Assembly: GCA_029582265.1 (NCBI GenBank)
Contig: CM055822.1
Span: 44,933,559-44,997,558, forward strand
Source of the DNA: Zoroaster sp. YZ-2022
Lineage: Eukaryota > Echinodermata > Asteroidea > Forcipulatida > Zoroasteridae
DNA length: 64,000 nucleotides
Direction of reading: 5' to 3'
Position 1 is the stretch's first letter. Every line of letters begins with the position of its first letter. Of this stretch, positions 32,701-44,560 are shown piece after piece. Under the pieces are notes generated by a model. It saw only the letters and a list, made by a program, of their open reading frames with translations, ran no database searches and had not been told where the DNA came from. The translations under genes and the position numbers were made by a program.

Positions 32701-34600
32701 CATAGATATAGGTATTCATAACAAAATATCAGTACGTTCTCCTGAAAATGTTGGTTCTATTTCTAAAAACAGTGATTTTCTAAGCCCATTTTGGCAAAAA
32801 TTATTGGAGTTTCAACCTTGTCCTCAACATCAGGGTGGTGTGTTTTGAAGCAGCACATTGGTGCTCCAAGAACCTATGAGACATGGTTGGAAGGTCATAG
32901 GACGAGATAAACATGAAGTGGAGTTCACCGCCAGTTGCTCTGACGCTGTACAAAAATATGTGCATTTGCAACTGTAAGAAAAACAACCTGCAACAGCAAC
33001 TTGTGTTTCTGTAAAAATCTGGCATCGGTTGTACAGATTTGTGTCACTGCAAAGACTGTTGCAACAGATCAACAGAAAAACGCCGTGACATCAAAGCGAT
33101 AGTAACAGTGACAGTGACTCCTCAGAGATCGAAAACGAACAGTCTGGAATGAGTTCTCAATTCAATGACACATTGAACTAACTACAGGATGAACTGAACT
33201 AAGCAAGATGAACAAAATTCTCGAAGACAAACTGTTCATCAGATATTTGTATAATTTAGTAATGTTTGTGGAAACACCATATAACAGTACCCCATCTCTA
33301 AACAGTTGTGATGGCTCTGAAAGGAACTTGGTAGTTTTTTTTTCCAAAATGCAAAGTTTTAAAAAAAAAAATTTATGCAGCCATAATATACATGTACTTA
33401 CACATGGAAATTGTTACGAAGAAAGTGCTGGATATTATAAAGTAATTGCTTTTTTCTCCAGGCACCAGAGAAAGCCTCCCTTGCATATAAAAAATAGTGT
33501 ATTGAAAGACGTAGCACATTGAATGCCACTTTCGAGGTAACAAGTTAAGAATTTCGATAAGCAAAAGGCAAATTTTGGGTAGCCAAAGTGGCGGAACCAT
33601 CATTCTTAGAAAATGGACCTGCTGGGCGGGTCAGGTTGAAGTGCTAGTTGAGGTTTCCTTCGCAGGTTAATACCCAAAACTCAGAGGAGGTCCTATTGTG
33701 ATGTATCTCTCCAATCGATATGCAACTGTCGAGCCAAGCACAATATTTATGTAAATTGTCTCCTTTATGAATGTGCGATATGTAAAAGATTGTTTAAATT
33801 GGCATCACACAGGCTATGACTTCTATGTGACCTTCCTCGAATTGCTGAATTAAAGTGTGAGGACCAGCTCTCACAAACAGTATTGCATATATTTTCATGA
33901 CAGCGGTCCATTTGAGGCCTCCCATCCTAATCGTCTCTTTAAATTAAAACGGGGGTCACTGGAGCCCTCTCCCATCCCCTACGTTCCTTTGCATACTGGA
34001 TTGAAATAATATGGAGAATCTACTTCAGAAAATGTCTTAATAATACAGGAAGTTGTACATTTGTGCTTATTTCTGTGATGGTTTGAAGATGGATATTAAA
34101 ATGGATAGGGCATATACGTTCTTCCTCCCCATCGCACTCTGGCCTTGAGACAGATTTTCAAAGCGACATTGTACATGCATACATGTATGTCAGTTAGAAA
34201 AAACAATTAGATCTATCAAAAATTGACACCATCTCGCAAGGGCCATGAGGGCATATAGAATTGTATTATTTGCTCAAAAATTAAATTTTTAACGTGATAA
34301 TGAAATGGCATTCGTAAATTGTCACATTCCATGTTCTGTAAAATCCTTCCAGTTGTAAATTTTATGCAAAAGCTCAACATTTCTGTATAGCTTCTTCATT
34401 TGAGTGTGATTTTAACATATTTTAACAACAACTAGCTGCCATCTTGGATTTTGGCCGCCATCTTCGATTTCTCGGTTTGTGAACCAATATTTTTAGTAGT
34501 AGAAAATTTTTTTTTTTGAAGAGGACGTCATTCCCTACATTTTGATGTAAAGATCTCCCCTTCACCCCTGAGGCTGCAGCATTCTCCTATTTCTAGAGGA
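29764..34600. other. Gene-poor AT-rich region
   Basis: Numerous ORFs under 110 codons, none with a domain or splice context I recognise. A GATCGATCGATTGATTGATC simple repeat lies near 29974 and AAATA-rich DNA near 31782-31805. The stretch at 33080-33530 has a protein-like phrase (DSDSSEIENEQ) but cannot be assigned; it may belong to the same decayed hAT element as 34620-34800. Confidence 0.45.
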
Positions 34601-34617
34601 CTTTTTGGCCTTTGGCC

Positions 34618-34800
34618 CATGGCAGTAATAGTCGCATCAGTCGCAAGGATCGCCAAGAATTATCTTGATATTCCAGCAACATCAGTTCCCTCTGAACGTG
34701 GGTACCAACCAGGAAATATCACATGGCAAATCGGAGCTTGCTAACACCTGATAACGTGAACATGTTGGTATTCCTGGCAATGAATGCCCGCATAACTGCC
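34618..34800 (+). pseudogene. hAT transposase C-terminal dimerisation region
   Basis: One frame reads VARIAKNYLDIPATSVPSER, and a second, after a frameshift near 34735, reads LLTPDNVNMLVFLAMNA. These match the hAT family dimerisation motif (AxxYLxIPATSxxSERxFSxxGxI...LxPxNVxxLxFLxxN). The phenylalanine-serine after SER is replaced by GYQPGN, and the rest of the transposase is not seen nearby. It is a short relic of a hAT DNA transposon. Confidence 0.8.
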
Positions 34801-37368
34801 ACCCCACCACAAAGTGAACTTATATGTATCAATGAGTAAACCAAATCGATTTTGAAAGAGAAATATTGGGTTCTGAAAATAATCTTAATTCTTAAAGTCA
34901 TTGTTTAGCTTTTATTATTAGTAGCAGTAGTAGTTGTTGCTTTTAATTATTCCTAGCTAGGTCTATATAAATTCATTCTTTCAGAAATTAGCTGTATTGA
35001 CGGAAGTTTATTGACATTTAACTAAAGTTCATTGTGATAGAAATATTCTGCCCTGATTTTAGATTCGTAATATTTGCAGTTTGTTAGTTTCATAATATTA
35101 AATATTATTTTAGTACGCAAAATCATGTCCCTTAATCCAAAGCAAACATGACGTACGGGATATCCTTATTTAGAAGGCAGGGCGCAGCAAGGCGCAAGCA
35201 CATGAATTGCTTTCCCCATAACGGGTTAGCTCCGCCCACATCGCCTTTGATCGACCAACGATTAATATTCAACACGTGTCGGTGACATGAACATTAAAGT
35301 CAACTTGCTATATGCATGCGCTCTGATGATGGACATATCAGCGCAGTGATTATTGTCTTCTTATTGGTAGTCACTCCCTCGACACAGTCACGTGTGAGGC
35401 CACTGTAGCTGTGTGATGATGCACCAGCCGTGCGTGCGTGTGGCACCATTGGCCTTTCTTTTGTTCATTATTGTACGTGGTGACCTCACCCTCCGTGAGG
35501 CAGGATAATCTGATCCTTCCACAATAAAGGATGAGACGAAAAGTGTTGTTGACTGCTTTTAGACTTTCTTTATTCTCCAAAAACTTTAAAAAAAAAAAAA
35601 CCTGTAGATAAATGATATAGCACATCATTACAGTAATCAGTTTAACTGTATAAAATATTTACAAAATACAAATCTAATACTTTGTTGAGAGGTTCTAAAA
35701 ATTAGAAAAGAACAAAGATCTCACTTTAGCACATCAGATAATTGACAGTATCAGCCAGCACTCCATAAGTGATGTGAAATACAATCACCGAGCTATTAAT
35801 AACAAAATCAAACGAAAATCAACGTGCTTCACATACAACACAACTTTTTAAGGTGTCCTGCACTTATGTTAATATTGAATGGCAGCAGGCTCACACACAT
35901 CGACTTCTAATACCGACATTATTGACTACAGAACCTGTGCGTAACTCACACACAGCCACAACACACACAAGGCATGTGTACAGCCAGGATCATACAGCGA
36001 TGTCATTGATGCCATGCGCCAATACAGCAAGTTCATGTACAAAACATAAGCCACACGGTCGCCATTAAATGAAAGTGTTGAGTTCTTATCAAGTAATTAT
36101 CTTAATAAAACAATAAATATAAAGTAAAACTCACCACTCAATGTTCGCGACCACCACGGCCTTAAATGTCATCAACATCAGCAAAAGGGTATCAGTGATA
36201 TTGTAATGAAATTTATTCTATATCAGCTGTTAAACACTTGTGTCAGCCATGGCCACGAATCTACCGTCCTCCCACGGCCTTTATCACTCAGCGACCGCGT
36301 ATCGTACGCCGATAAACAACTACAATAAGGCGGAGATATGCGAACGTAAGAAATTAAACACATGTACAGGTTAAACAATTATATTAAAAATCCTATTTTT
36401 AAATACAAAGTTATATCAAAACTTAATAAAAAACCAGTAAACTTGTAACAAAGGAAGGGACCATTGTTCATGTATTTGCACCTCAGTATTGCAGGTTAAA
36501 GAATAGTGCTACGTGGAGCATTAAAGGGGTGCATTATTTTAAAGGCGACATAAATGTACAACAACCCAAATCTCTACAGTAACTTGGGTTAATTAAAGAC
36601 AGACACTTTTGTAGCAATTTTTACGGTTTCATTACAGAAATAACTTTCAGTAAATACAATATTTTGTCACCAAAATGTTATACATTAATAAAGACTGAAT
36701 TAAATATATTCTGTATTATAAAGGTAAATTTACAATATTTACATGGCTCAACAAAGGAGGCTATTTGGGATCAGAAACGGTATCCATGAACTAAATCTTC
36801 TTATTTCGGGTATTCGGTTCCAAAGATTCAAAAACGTACAGCCCTATATATACATTTGCATAACTGAGCAGTGAGGCATCCAGCAATTTTTCTTCACGAG
36901 ACACAAATGTGAAATGCCATGAAATACCTGGGATTCCTTCGCTGTGAAAATGCTGTGAAAATGCCATGAAATTCGGCAGTTTTGGGCAGCTTATACCGAG
37001 AGCACCGTGAATTTACAGAAATCATCAGAATATTATTGCCAATATTAAGAGGAAGAGACACCATAAATTAGCAACATGTCAACTTATTTCACAAAACGGA
37101 TTACAGGGTGAAGTTGTTCATAGCATGTAGTTCAGTTGTTGTTTAACGGTATGGGTGTTGCTTAATCCGACTCACATTGTCAACATCATAAAATAAATAA
37201 ATGCATACTGTGATAAAAAAAGGGTTATTCGTTATAGTTTGATTAATTTCCACCCATTATATATTATTAATGACCATATAGTGCTGATAAAAGAACAATT
37301 GTATAGGGCCATCTAGAAACGCATAGGGCTTGTTTATGACGACCCCTGTAGATGCCAATGGTAGTGGA
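34801..37368. other. No recognisable gene
   Basis: AT-rich with a less AT-rich patch at 35150-35500 and 36120-36340 that contains several CpG and GC blocks but no convincing exon. ORFs at 35371-35628 (minus) and 35853-36068 (plus, His/Thr-rich) are probably chance. Confidence 0.4.
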
Positions 37369-37605
37369 TACACACTCACTGGCCAAAAAGTATTGCAACA
37401 TGCTTAAAATTAGCACTTAAGGCAACAGTGGTACACTATTTAACCTGATTGAATTTAGATCTATTACACTTCATGAAGGCAAAATAATATTGACTTTCAA
37501 ACACAGGCACTTTCAAGAAGTCTAAGTAGTGTAAATAAAATAATGGTTATAATATGAAGTTCTCCAAACTGAACTTTGTGTTGCAACATTTATGGCCAGG
37601 AGGTA
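37369..37605. mobile_element. Tc1/mariner-like MITE
   Basis: CTGGCCAAAAAGTATTGCAACA on the left and its degenerate inverse (TGTTGCAACATTTATGGCCAGG) on the right bound about 235 bp, with TA at both flanks. GGCCAxAAxTxTTGCAACA is a common Tc1/mariner terminus. No ORF inside. Confidence 0.7.
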
Positions 37606-37714
37606 CTAGTCAAATAGACTGTAAATAAATATTCCTTTGATAGAAGACCAAACAAAAGGGAAGACAGATTGAACAAGGGAGATATTGCGTGGCCAACCCT
37701 ACCATTGGTAAATG

Positions 37715-38671
37715 TGGGTCATTCCGTGAAGTTGGGGCAATATAGTGGACATTTTTGCTTCAAAGGCAATATTTAAACCCTAATATTTTTTAGAATTTCA
37801 ATTTTCTACCAGTTTTACCTGATCTGATATTGTTCATAATACTTGCAATTAGCTTTTCACAAGGCCAATGTTGGATTGGTTGATTATTTTTCACACTTAC
37901 GAAGATATATTGTCAATGTGTGTGACTTTCCCAAATGAAGTCCTATTATGCGAAACCAGTAACTTAAATGCATTAGTGGCCTCTCTGCTTTATTAATTTG
38001 TTCAATTGTTACTAGCTCTCAGCAAAACCTATAAGTAGGTCTTATTAGGCAATAAAACTCGACTTTTCTATGAAGCTGGGTAGATATATATAACAGAAAG
38101 GTATTTATCGCATTATGAAACCAGAAAACATGTTTGTATATATTTCATTGATATTGCCTTTGAAAATGTCTGTACTTTATAAACCAGTTAAGGATATACA
38201 TGTATCTCTAATGAAATGATACGAAAATCGACCTCTTCAGTGAATATGAGGCAATATGAATGTTTAGGGATTTCAAGTGAACACGGACACCGGTATCCTT
38301 GTTACATGTGAAACTGTATCTTATTTAGCCATATCACCGTAAGTTTCACCGCAAAACCCAGAATTTACTTGTTCAATATTGCTGTCTGTAAGTATAACAG
38401 TTAAAGTGTTGTTGAAAGTTTTTAAGATATGGCAAAAGTAAGGTATTGATTTCACAAACAGGACACCAATAGACTGAAGTCTTCACGGTGTGACAGTTTA
38501 TCCCTTATCGTATGAAGAAAAATACATTTGATTTGTAAAATCATGTTGTGAATTAGTATTAGTGCTGCCTAACACACAGAATCTGTTATGGCATATCAAT
38601 TACTGTGAATGTGAAGAACATGTATCACACCTTGTGTAAAGTTGTGTCCCCCAACTTCACTGAATGACCCA
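37715..38671. mobile_element. Non-autonomous TIR element (~957 bp)
   Basis: TGGGTCATTCCGTGAAGTTGGGG at 37715-37737 is inverted at 38649-38671 with one mismatch. The interior is AT-rich and non-coding. Superfamily unknown. Confidence 0.75.
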
Positions 38672-39709
38672 TATCAAAAAGTTAATTGAAATAGTGACTT
38701 TTAAGGACTTCTCACTGACAGAACAACAATTTATGCATGTAGAAGATAAAATAAGTTGGTTTACAGCGAGTAACAATCATCAGTTTGTTAATTGTTAAGT
38801 GACTAAAACTTACATTTGCTATTAACAATCAGAGTTCTGTTCATAATGAACCTTCAGACATGCTAGAACTGATTAATCATTGTTAAACCTTCCAAATTTT
38901 TTGAATCACTTCAACATGAAATTATGCATGCATACTCTAGGGTTTATTGAGAGATGTTTATCAAAGGAGCCACCTATCATTGACCAACTCAATGGCCTCT
39001 GACCTTTGAACAAGTTGATGGTTGCAGATATCAGTCAGGTTAGTGCAACTTTGATTTTATTAGTGTGTCATATGTCTGACATGTCTGTACCCACCAGCAT
39101 CTTTTGGATACACTATTTAAAGAAATGACACAAGATGTCTTGAGTCTCCTCCCCTCAGATAGCAACACACTACAGTGCTATTGTACTAATTAAGACAATA
39201 ACGAAACAACACATTGGGGTTGCCCAATGTAAATTTGTCATCAACGTTACGATATATTAAATATACAAATGTTGGCCCAACAATCATATCAGCCCCATTT
39301 ACGTTGAACATTTATGTTGAGGCAACATTGTCCCGCATTAGCCAATAATGTCTACATTCTAAAACAAAGAATTTAGAGTTGGTCTATCCTTTCACCTAAT
39401 GTAGGGCCCATTCACTAATACAATGCTTTGTTCATTTATATTTATAACCAATATATTTGATTAGTGATACCATACACTACCTAAATTTACATGCGTCATG
39501 CACACCACACCTGCAAGAACTCGGTGTTAGTAATGGTTAACACTTACATCGGTAACTGTTGTGATTCTTTCATGTTAAAATACCCTTTAAATTCAATTGG
39601 CTGGTAGAAAAGTATTACTGTGGAAGATTTATAGCAGAAATAAAATATGAATGCGTGAGACTGACAATATCGATTGGTCAATTAAAAGATGAGCTCTATT
39701 GCACGTTAA
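38672..39709. other. No recognisable gene
   Basis: AT-rich. Around 39215-39345 there are several self-complementary TTGCCCAATGT / GTTGGCCCAAC phrases that may be a decayed MITE. Confidence 0.4.
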
Positions 39710-39869
39710 TTGTTGAAAAAAGTCGTAGGATTCCATCGCATTTATAAGGAAAACAACGTATCTAATCGTTACTTTGACAATGCCAATAGTACGAATAACA
39801 ATTACGGTGTGGACGATATACGACTAAATCCTATCTACCAGGCGGATTTTGAAAAGTTCATCGAAAATG
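39710..39869 (+). CDS. Possible internal exon, unknown gene
   Basis: The frame is open from just after a TAA at 39707 to a strong donor, AAAATG/GTAAGTGGGG at 39870. It lacks an ATG at its start, so an acceptor (perhaps GTCGTAG near 39725) would be needed. The peptide includes YGVDDIRLNPIYQADFEKF, which looks like protein rather than noise. I do not recognise the gene and see no partner exon. Confidence 0.3.
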
Positions 39870-39954
39870 GTAAGTGGGGAGTTTTCAACGTATTTTGCCT
39901 CGTAAAATACAAATTACAGTATTTACGTGCAATATTGTATTGTACGTATACACT

Positions 39955-40330
39955 GCAGGGTCCTATGTCATGGTTGAAGTGTTATCTGTATAGCCATGTT
40001 TAGGTTGAATTGAAAGCAGTTATGCGTTATTAATATATTAGGCCTATGCTATGGCTGTTTACTGCCTGGATCTATGATTGCTATGGTAGCTTGCAAAATT
40101 CTTTGCATGTACCTTACGACGGTCCTATGTCATGGCGTCATGGTGGCGTTATCTTTGTAACTATACTATAGTAGGCAAGCCCATGCTTAGCCTTTAGGCC
40201 GTTGTAGGTTGAATTGAATTTGCCGCATCTGCGTGATATTGTTCATTAGCCTGCGTGCTAAGCTACGAAGCCTATCTATGACGTTGCCGGAGTTTTGCCA
40301 CCCTGCATGTACCTTACGATTGTGGTTACG
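39955..40330. repeat. Diverged local duplications
   Basis: GGTCCTATGTCATGG occurs at 39959 and 40121, TAGGTTGAATTGAA at 40001 and 40205, and GCATGTACCTTACGA at 40106 and 40304. Spacing of about 160-205 bp suggests an old tandem duplication. Confidence 0.55.
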
Positions 40331-41865
40331 GTGGCCTAGCTCATATGTATTGTGGGAGAGGATTTCAATCACTGCCTGCCATCATCTGCCATGAACAACA
40401 CTAACGGCAACGCTATCGCGTTTTAATAATATTCAGCAAAATGTACACTAACTCAAGAAAAAATAGAAAAGAAAAAAACAATAGGTCCAATAGTTTAATA
40501 AGAAACTCTGACCCCATTATTTAGATTTTAACACAACATATCATAGGCTCATTTATTCTTTGCTAAGTGAAAAAGAAGCTGGTATTGCAGCTGATGATGG
40601 CCCCAATATCTGTTGACGAAAGACAGGCAATAATCAATTGATGAGGACGTAATGAAGAACTTAATGTAATCTGATCCTCCTTTACATATAGATGTTAAAA
40701 GAAGGAGAGAAATGGGTGAGTAACATCAGTACTTAAACTCATAAAACCTATCGGCATGTGCACTGCCAGTCAATATGTTTTCAATTTCATTCTAAAATAC
40801 AACTTCTATTCGGTTTGTTTATTTATATAACTACTTTTGTAAACTAAGATTTTACGCATCTTTTGAAACTTAATTTAATATTGATGCATGGAGGAGGTGT
40901 GCAATTCAAGTTGTGGTCTGTGGTATGCACAGCAAAGCTACCTCCTCCCCCATTACTACAGTAGTCATTTTGAATTCATAATGGAATGTATCAATACTTT
41001 TTGTGTGTAAATTTTAAGGCTCAAACATATGGGTAGACAGACTTGTTTATTCTTGAAAATTTTAGAATGCCATTGTACATTTTTCTTGTATACTTTTTTG
41101 TATTTTTGTATTTTTCTTGTGTACTCAAGGTGGAAGCAATGTATGGTAATCTTTATTATAACCATGTCTTATGTGTCTTAAAATGATATACTAATGGTCC
41201 TGTCTAGCAATATTTAGTAAAACTCAGTTTAAAGCTCAGTTTTCAAATAATAATGAAACTTATTGGGTAATATAGATTTTACATACGAAATACAACAAAT
41301 AGTTTAATATTGTTTTTATTTACCAAAACTTATTTCAGAGAAGGTTTAATTGCCAACATACATGGGTAAACTGCATGCAGAAATAGACATCCAATTCAAG
41401 TTTGACAATTTTGCACCATATCTCTTTGTGCCTGTTAATTGAAACCCAGGAGTGCAGGTACTGACACAAGCACCAGCAAAACTGTTTTATTTCTTTAGCC
41501 CTCTAAACAAAACCAACAAATTTCTCACACTATGTTTCTAGAACACACCACTGCCATGTTTACAACTTTGGGAGGCCTAATGACAGACTTGCGGACCCTT
41601 TTATTCACTCTTTTGGCTTCATATTATATAATATAATCTATTTGGGAAAGTCATTGGACTGCATATGACATCCATATATTGTGACGATATCAGTGTTTTG
41701 TATGAGCCTATGCATGTCCATGTATGGTACCAGAGTGAAAACCAGAGATCAAAACTCCGAAGAGAAAGCATTTGGAAAACCCGCAACTAGTATAGTAATA
41801 ATGCTCATCTTAGGCTGGATAATTTAAAATAATAATAAAATTGATATAATTTGTTGTCTGTCAGC
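40331..41865. other. No recognisable gene
   Basis: AT-rich; short ORFs only. Nothing recognised. Confidence 0.4.
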
Positions 41866-42059
41866 AGATGGCAACATTCTTACCACACTTGACTATATGC
41901 CACCCATCCGCGCAGCGGATTAATAGTTCTGTAGAACTAATTTTCGTACTAATTCACTACCCCGTTCAACCGCAATGGTGTCATATATTGTGCCATTTTT
42001 TCTGGTGGCTAGCATCGCTCGGTGTGATAGAATCTAAAATCACTGGGCACAGGCTTTAG

Positions 42060-42190
42060 CGGCGCGGGAGCTTCTGCAGATAATGAATCAACTTGCTGCT
42101 GCTCCAACACATGTTGACTATCGTCTGTTTATGTCTAGCGGCGCAGCCGATGCAGTGATGGATTCTGAATTCGTCGCGATTCAATCCTAA
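42060..42190 (+). pseudogene. Protein-like ORF tail, unknown
   Basis: A frame ending in TAA at 42188 encodes AARELLQIMNQLAAAP followed by FMSSGAADAVMDSEFVAIQ. It reads like a real protein terminus. Downstream the same frame continues after the stop with KYYWLLYPTYVPILYISAS, suggesting the stop may be a mutation. Family not recognised. Confidence 0.35.
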
Positions 42191-43299
42191 AGGACAAATC
42201 AGACGTTGCGATTAAAATACTATTGGTTGTTGTATCCCACGTACGTACCTATTCTGTATATTTCAGCGTCGGATGGCATGAGGTATAAATTTTCTCCAAT
42301 CACAAAGTTTAATTGCGATCAAGTGTATTGTAAATTTATTCGATATCGTTGAACAGAATCTTGTAAATCAACAGGAGAACTCAACTTGCATCCACTATAT
42401 TAAAAATTTTGTTGTGCCTCTAAACCGGCACCCGGTGTAAGAATCTAATTTGTATCTGGCACTTGAGCTCCCAATATCGCATAAACGTTTGTAGAATCAC
42501 TAATTCGTTCTGGTACCAACATCCGTAAAGCCTTGAGACTCATTGGAGTATGTACCTAATCCAAGCAAACTCTGTAGCGTGAGATCAGGAAATGTAATCA
42601 CCGTATACGTTGATGGGTGATCACTATTATCAAAACCTATTTTGTCGCATTTTGAAATAATCATAATTTGTCGTCCATGAGCTCAAATATTCGTTTTTCT
42701 GAATTATCGTAGTCATTCCTGCAGCACTGGTTTGTAACCGTTGTCGTAATATTGTTGTCTTAATGCTCTCAGAGTTTTTATCTACTTGTTTCAATTTGAT
42801 GCTGGTAAGACGTGAAATTTTACATAGTTTATTGTATGCCCTCAATGTCTATATTGTTTTCAAATGCATTATAAACATTTTGAAATGATGTAGGATGTCA
42901 AATCCATTTTTGAGCAATCGCCGAATTTGATAATAAACGTGAAATAAAAAAAACTACTAATTTGCTCGTTTGAATGAAACAAATGTTTATAACTCACACC
43001 ACATCCTGTCGTACTACACCACGTTACAATAATTTAGTTGATTCTGAGCAAAATTTTAACAGAGTAGAATTCCAATCATTTATAATATCGTCGCTATTCA
43101 CGTGAGGTAACCTGTAATTTTCAAATGGATTATCGAGTTGTACGTTAAAATACTGTTTTGTTTATGTAAATATTTATAGTCGTTAATTGCTTTATACTCA
43201 TATTATGACTAGACGAACATTTGATTGGTGGATACTGTTTTCGATAAATTACCGAAACGCACGGAAATGACATTTTATTAATTATATTTTATAATTATA

Positions 43300-43790
43300 A
43301 ATTATAAAATATGCAGGACTTTATAACATTAACGAAGTTATAAACATTATCTTAAAAAACACTCTGGCTCAAGTTTGAAAATCGATAACGCACCGGAAAA
43401 TCTTTCTTTGAAAATTACCATGAAAGAAGAAGAATTAAATTTTCATCGGGATTAGCTAATTTACTCGGATATGACAATGAATTTCAGGTCAAGATATCAT
43501 AGGAAAAAGACTGATTTGTAACCTTTTTAAAATGTTATACATTCATTGCGATCACCACCACTGAAATTTTTGTGATGGTAAACCTTTGCAGGTGGTACCA
43601 TTGTAAACCTTTGTACCTAAGATACAAATCGTTGGGAGAAAGTAGTATGTGGATGGAATTGTAAAAAATCCGTTGCCAAAAATCTTCAAACTGATACGTT
43701 TAACGAAATGAGTCATGAAATAAAAGATCCATTAGGTAGAGAAATCAATCATTACCGCCAATTTTTTTTTTACTTTGAAATTAAATAATG
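43300..43790 (+). pseudogene. Minor-capsid-like relic (Polinton/adintovirus type)
   Basis: Read across several frames, the order is AGLYNINEVINIILKNTL (43311), APENLSLKI (43394), SSGLANLLGYDNEF (43441), YIHCD (43540), a GKPLQVVPL segment (43583) and TDTFNEMSHEIKDPLGR (43697). This follows the pattern I recall for the penton/minor capsid family of Polintons and related viruses: glycine-tyrosine and lid motif, a LARLLGF block, a YxYCDI block, then an IxIxDxxGxxI block. Multiple stops and frameshifts make it a fossil. I describe it only as fragments. Confidence 0.4.
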
Positions 43791-44179
43791 TTCATAAATA
43801 TATAAATATGGCGAGTATTTATTGGTCCTACTGTAAAAGCAATCAAATTTTGTTCAGCAACAACGTATACAACAACACCAATTATTTATTTAATACTATA
43901 TCGATAGAAATGAACTAATTTTACAAACGATACCTTTATCGAAAAATATCAAATTACTCGGTTGGCACGTGCTTAAACCATCTTTTACAACCCTGTAGGA
44001 ATAGGTGATTCCGAAGTCTTTTTTCCTTTTTAATTAATGAAAACCTCGGGGCTAATTACGCTGAAACCACACAATCCTCAATGGAACCTTCTAGTTTGAC
44101 ACATACTATAGAACCTTTAACATCGAGTCTAGCACAGGTCACCGGATCACTGTGGGAAAGCTACACCCAGCCAAAGCCG

Positions 44180-44560
44180 ATTGAGTTGTGCACAACCTGC
44201 TTCCATTGAGTTGTGTACATCTAATCCCTTTGAAATTTCGTTGCCCAGCCAGCCCGGCTGGCCTTATCAATATAATCTATGAATAATCCTACTGTGGAAT
44301 GTGTCCAGGGACCTACATTCATTCATTACACAAATCAAATCCAGTGTTTTGTGCAATAACCTGTTTATTGAGTGCACAACGGTTTCCGAGTTGTGCAAAT
44401 CTAAGTCATTGAGTTGTGTGCACAAATCTAAGCCCATTCATTTGTGCACAAATTAAGTACACTGGTGTCGCTGCCAAGCCTGACCTTACAACACTGGCTA
44501 TCAATCATCTCTATCAGTAGGAGTGTCCAGGGACTTCCATTCATGAATTTAGACTGTTAG
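44180..44560. repeat. GAGTTGTGCACAAATC short-repeat cluster
   Basis: Variants of TTGAGTTGTGCACA/AATCTAAG occur at about 44182, 44206, 44368, 44388, 44408 and 44441 in both orientations around a GTGCAC palindrome. The phrase GTGTCCAGGGAC-T-CATTCAT occurs at 44311 and 44521. This looks like a decayed element with subterminal repeats. Confidence 0.6.
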
